A stretch of 64,000 nucleotides of DNA from Rhodothermia bacterium (GTDB lineage: Bacteria; Bacteroidota; Rhodothermia; Rhodothermales; UBA2364). The stretch covers positions 1-64,000 of the forward strand of contig JAFLBZ010000006.1 of NCBI GenBank assembly GCA_017303715.1, given 5' to 3'. Position numbers and translations under genes: made by a program. Shown in pieces: positions 63,325 to 64,000 of this stretch (the first letter of the stretch is position 1; the number at the start of each line of letters is the position of its first letter). The notes below the pieces were generated by a model, which did no database searches, was not told the DNA's origin, and worked only from the letters and a program-made list of their open reading frames with translations.

Positions 63325-64000
63325 ATGGAAACCCTTTCTCGGAAAGAAAGAGAACGTCTGAGCCGCCGGCGCGCAATGCTGGATGCGGCCATAGAAGTTT
63401 TTGCAGAAAAAGGCTACGAAAGTGCCTCCATCGAGGAGGTGGCACTCCGTGCAGAATTTGGCAAAGGAACCCTCTATCTCTATTTCCCAAAAGGAAAGGA
63501 AGCCATGTTGGAAGCCATTTTGAAGGATTTGGCAAATGAGGAATATGCGCTGGTAGAACAGGTTCTTGAGCGTGCCAAAATGCAAAACAGGTCTTTTCAA
63601 CAAACTTTTCGGGCACTAATCCAGGCCTATTTAAACCACTACGACCACAAAAAAGACCATTTCCGGCTCGTTATTAAAGTGCTGAATCGGTTAATGCTTT
63701 CCGACGAAAGTGCGTTAAAAGAACTGGCTTTATCGTTAAAAGCCAAAACCATTTTTCTGTTTGCAAGTTTTTTAGACGCGGCCATGCGAAAAGGAGAAAT
63801 CAGGAACTTCCAACCAGAAGCACTGACGCATATAATCTTTGGCAATCTACACGGCTATATCATGTACGATGTTGTCGTTCATCATACCACAAACAAAGGT
63901 GACCCTCAACTAAAATCCTCTTTGGCAGATGCCCAAGAATGGCTCTCGTCGTTGCTACTTCATGGCATTTGTACTGAAACGACAAACAAAGCAACCACAC
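63325..64000 (+). CDS. TetR-family regulator, runs off right edge
   Basis: From ATG 63325 the frame is open to the window edge, giving 225 residues. The N-terminal helix-turn-helix is clear: RRAMLDAAIEVFAEKGYESASIEEVA, then FGKGTLYLYFP (recognition helix and following tyrosines, shown split). The C-terminal helical ligand-binding domain is nearly complete. The targets are unknown. An inverted GGTCA/TGACC pair about 100 bp upstream may be an operator. Confidence 0.88.
   Translation, partial: METLSRKERERLSRRRAMLDAAIEVFAEKGYESASIEEVALRAEFGKGTLYLYFPKGKEAMLEAILKDLANEEYALVEQVLERAKMQNRSFQQTFRALIQAYLNHYDHKKDHFRLVIKVLNRLMLSDESALKELALSLKAKTIFLFASFLDAAMRKGEIRNFQPEALTHIIFGNLHGYIMYDVVVHHTTNKGDPQLKSSLADAQEWLSSLLLHGICTETTNKATT

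Overview
The window reads as chromosome from a Bacteroidota-lineage bacterium, most likely of the Rhodothermia/Balneolia side. This rests on a C-terminal type IX secretion sorting domain with the YPNPFNPST motif, a short primary sigma factor without region 1.1, an omega subunit of the MAIKTLD type next to coaBC, a promoter of the TTTG-N20-TAnnTTTG type, and mostly weak Shine-Dalgarno sites. No rRNA or tRNA gene and no CRISPR array was seen.

Bases 1-4080 are a graveyard of mobile DNA. They hold the tail of an IS5-type transposase, a gene cut short by it, an AT-rich toxin-antitoxin cassette (DUF4411 PIN-like toxin with an ImmA/IrrE-type metallopeptidase) between two attC-like sites, a truncated tyrosine recombinase, a 53-bp tandem hairpin repeat and a decayed IS1-family element.

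Bases 4090-26920 are ordinary core chromosome. There is an M1 peptidase and an NPP-type phosphodiesterase facing away from each other, then an aroC to aroQ run that also carries an outer-membrane-like protein, an MBL hydrolase and a secreted thioredoxin-fold protein. A ComEA-like protein, a CPBP membrane protease, recN, pbpC, a patatin/barrel protein facing a class A beta-lactamase-like lipoprotein, dnaB followed by a degenerate uracil-DNA-glycosylase-like gene, and rpoZ-coaBC complete it.

Bases 27030-34390 are the most unusual part. Three consecutive genes encode exported proteins made of 7, 4 and 4 copies of one domain of about 90 residues. Each copy has a GETIFYLY/WGxDLL signature and two cysteines about 23 residues apart. 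A 64-residue ORF is coupled to the first gene by an ATGA overlap, and a fourth protein, membrane-anchored and built from a different repeat, lies downstream beyond a terminator.

Bases 34660-56055 hold an amidase, a dynamin-like GTPase, a thioesterase, the primary sigma factor, folP, a SIMPL protein, a sulfatase lipoprotein, a T9SS cargo protein, an ArsA-like ATPase with a basic-tailed small protein, an AAA/PD-(D/E)XK protein, a 2117-residue alpha-2-macroglobulin with an inserted carboxypeptidase-regulatory domain, and a Spy-like protein.

Bases 56092-63134 form a surface-glycan cluster in two divergent halves: glycosyltransferase, SDR epimerase, PseC-like aminotransferase and glycosyltransferase on the minus strand, and mannose-1-phosphate guanylyltransferase, WbqC-like and PIG-L deacetylase on the plus strand. 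A TetR regulator runs off the right edge.
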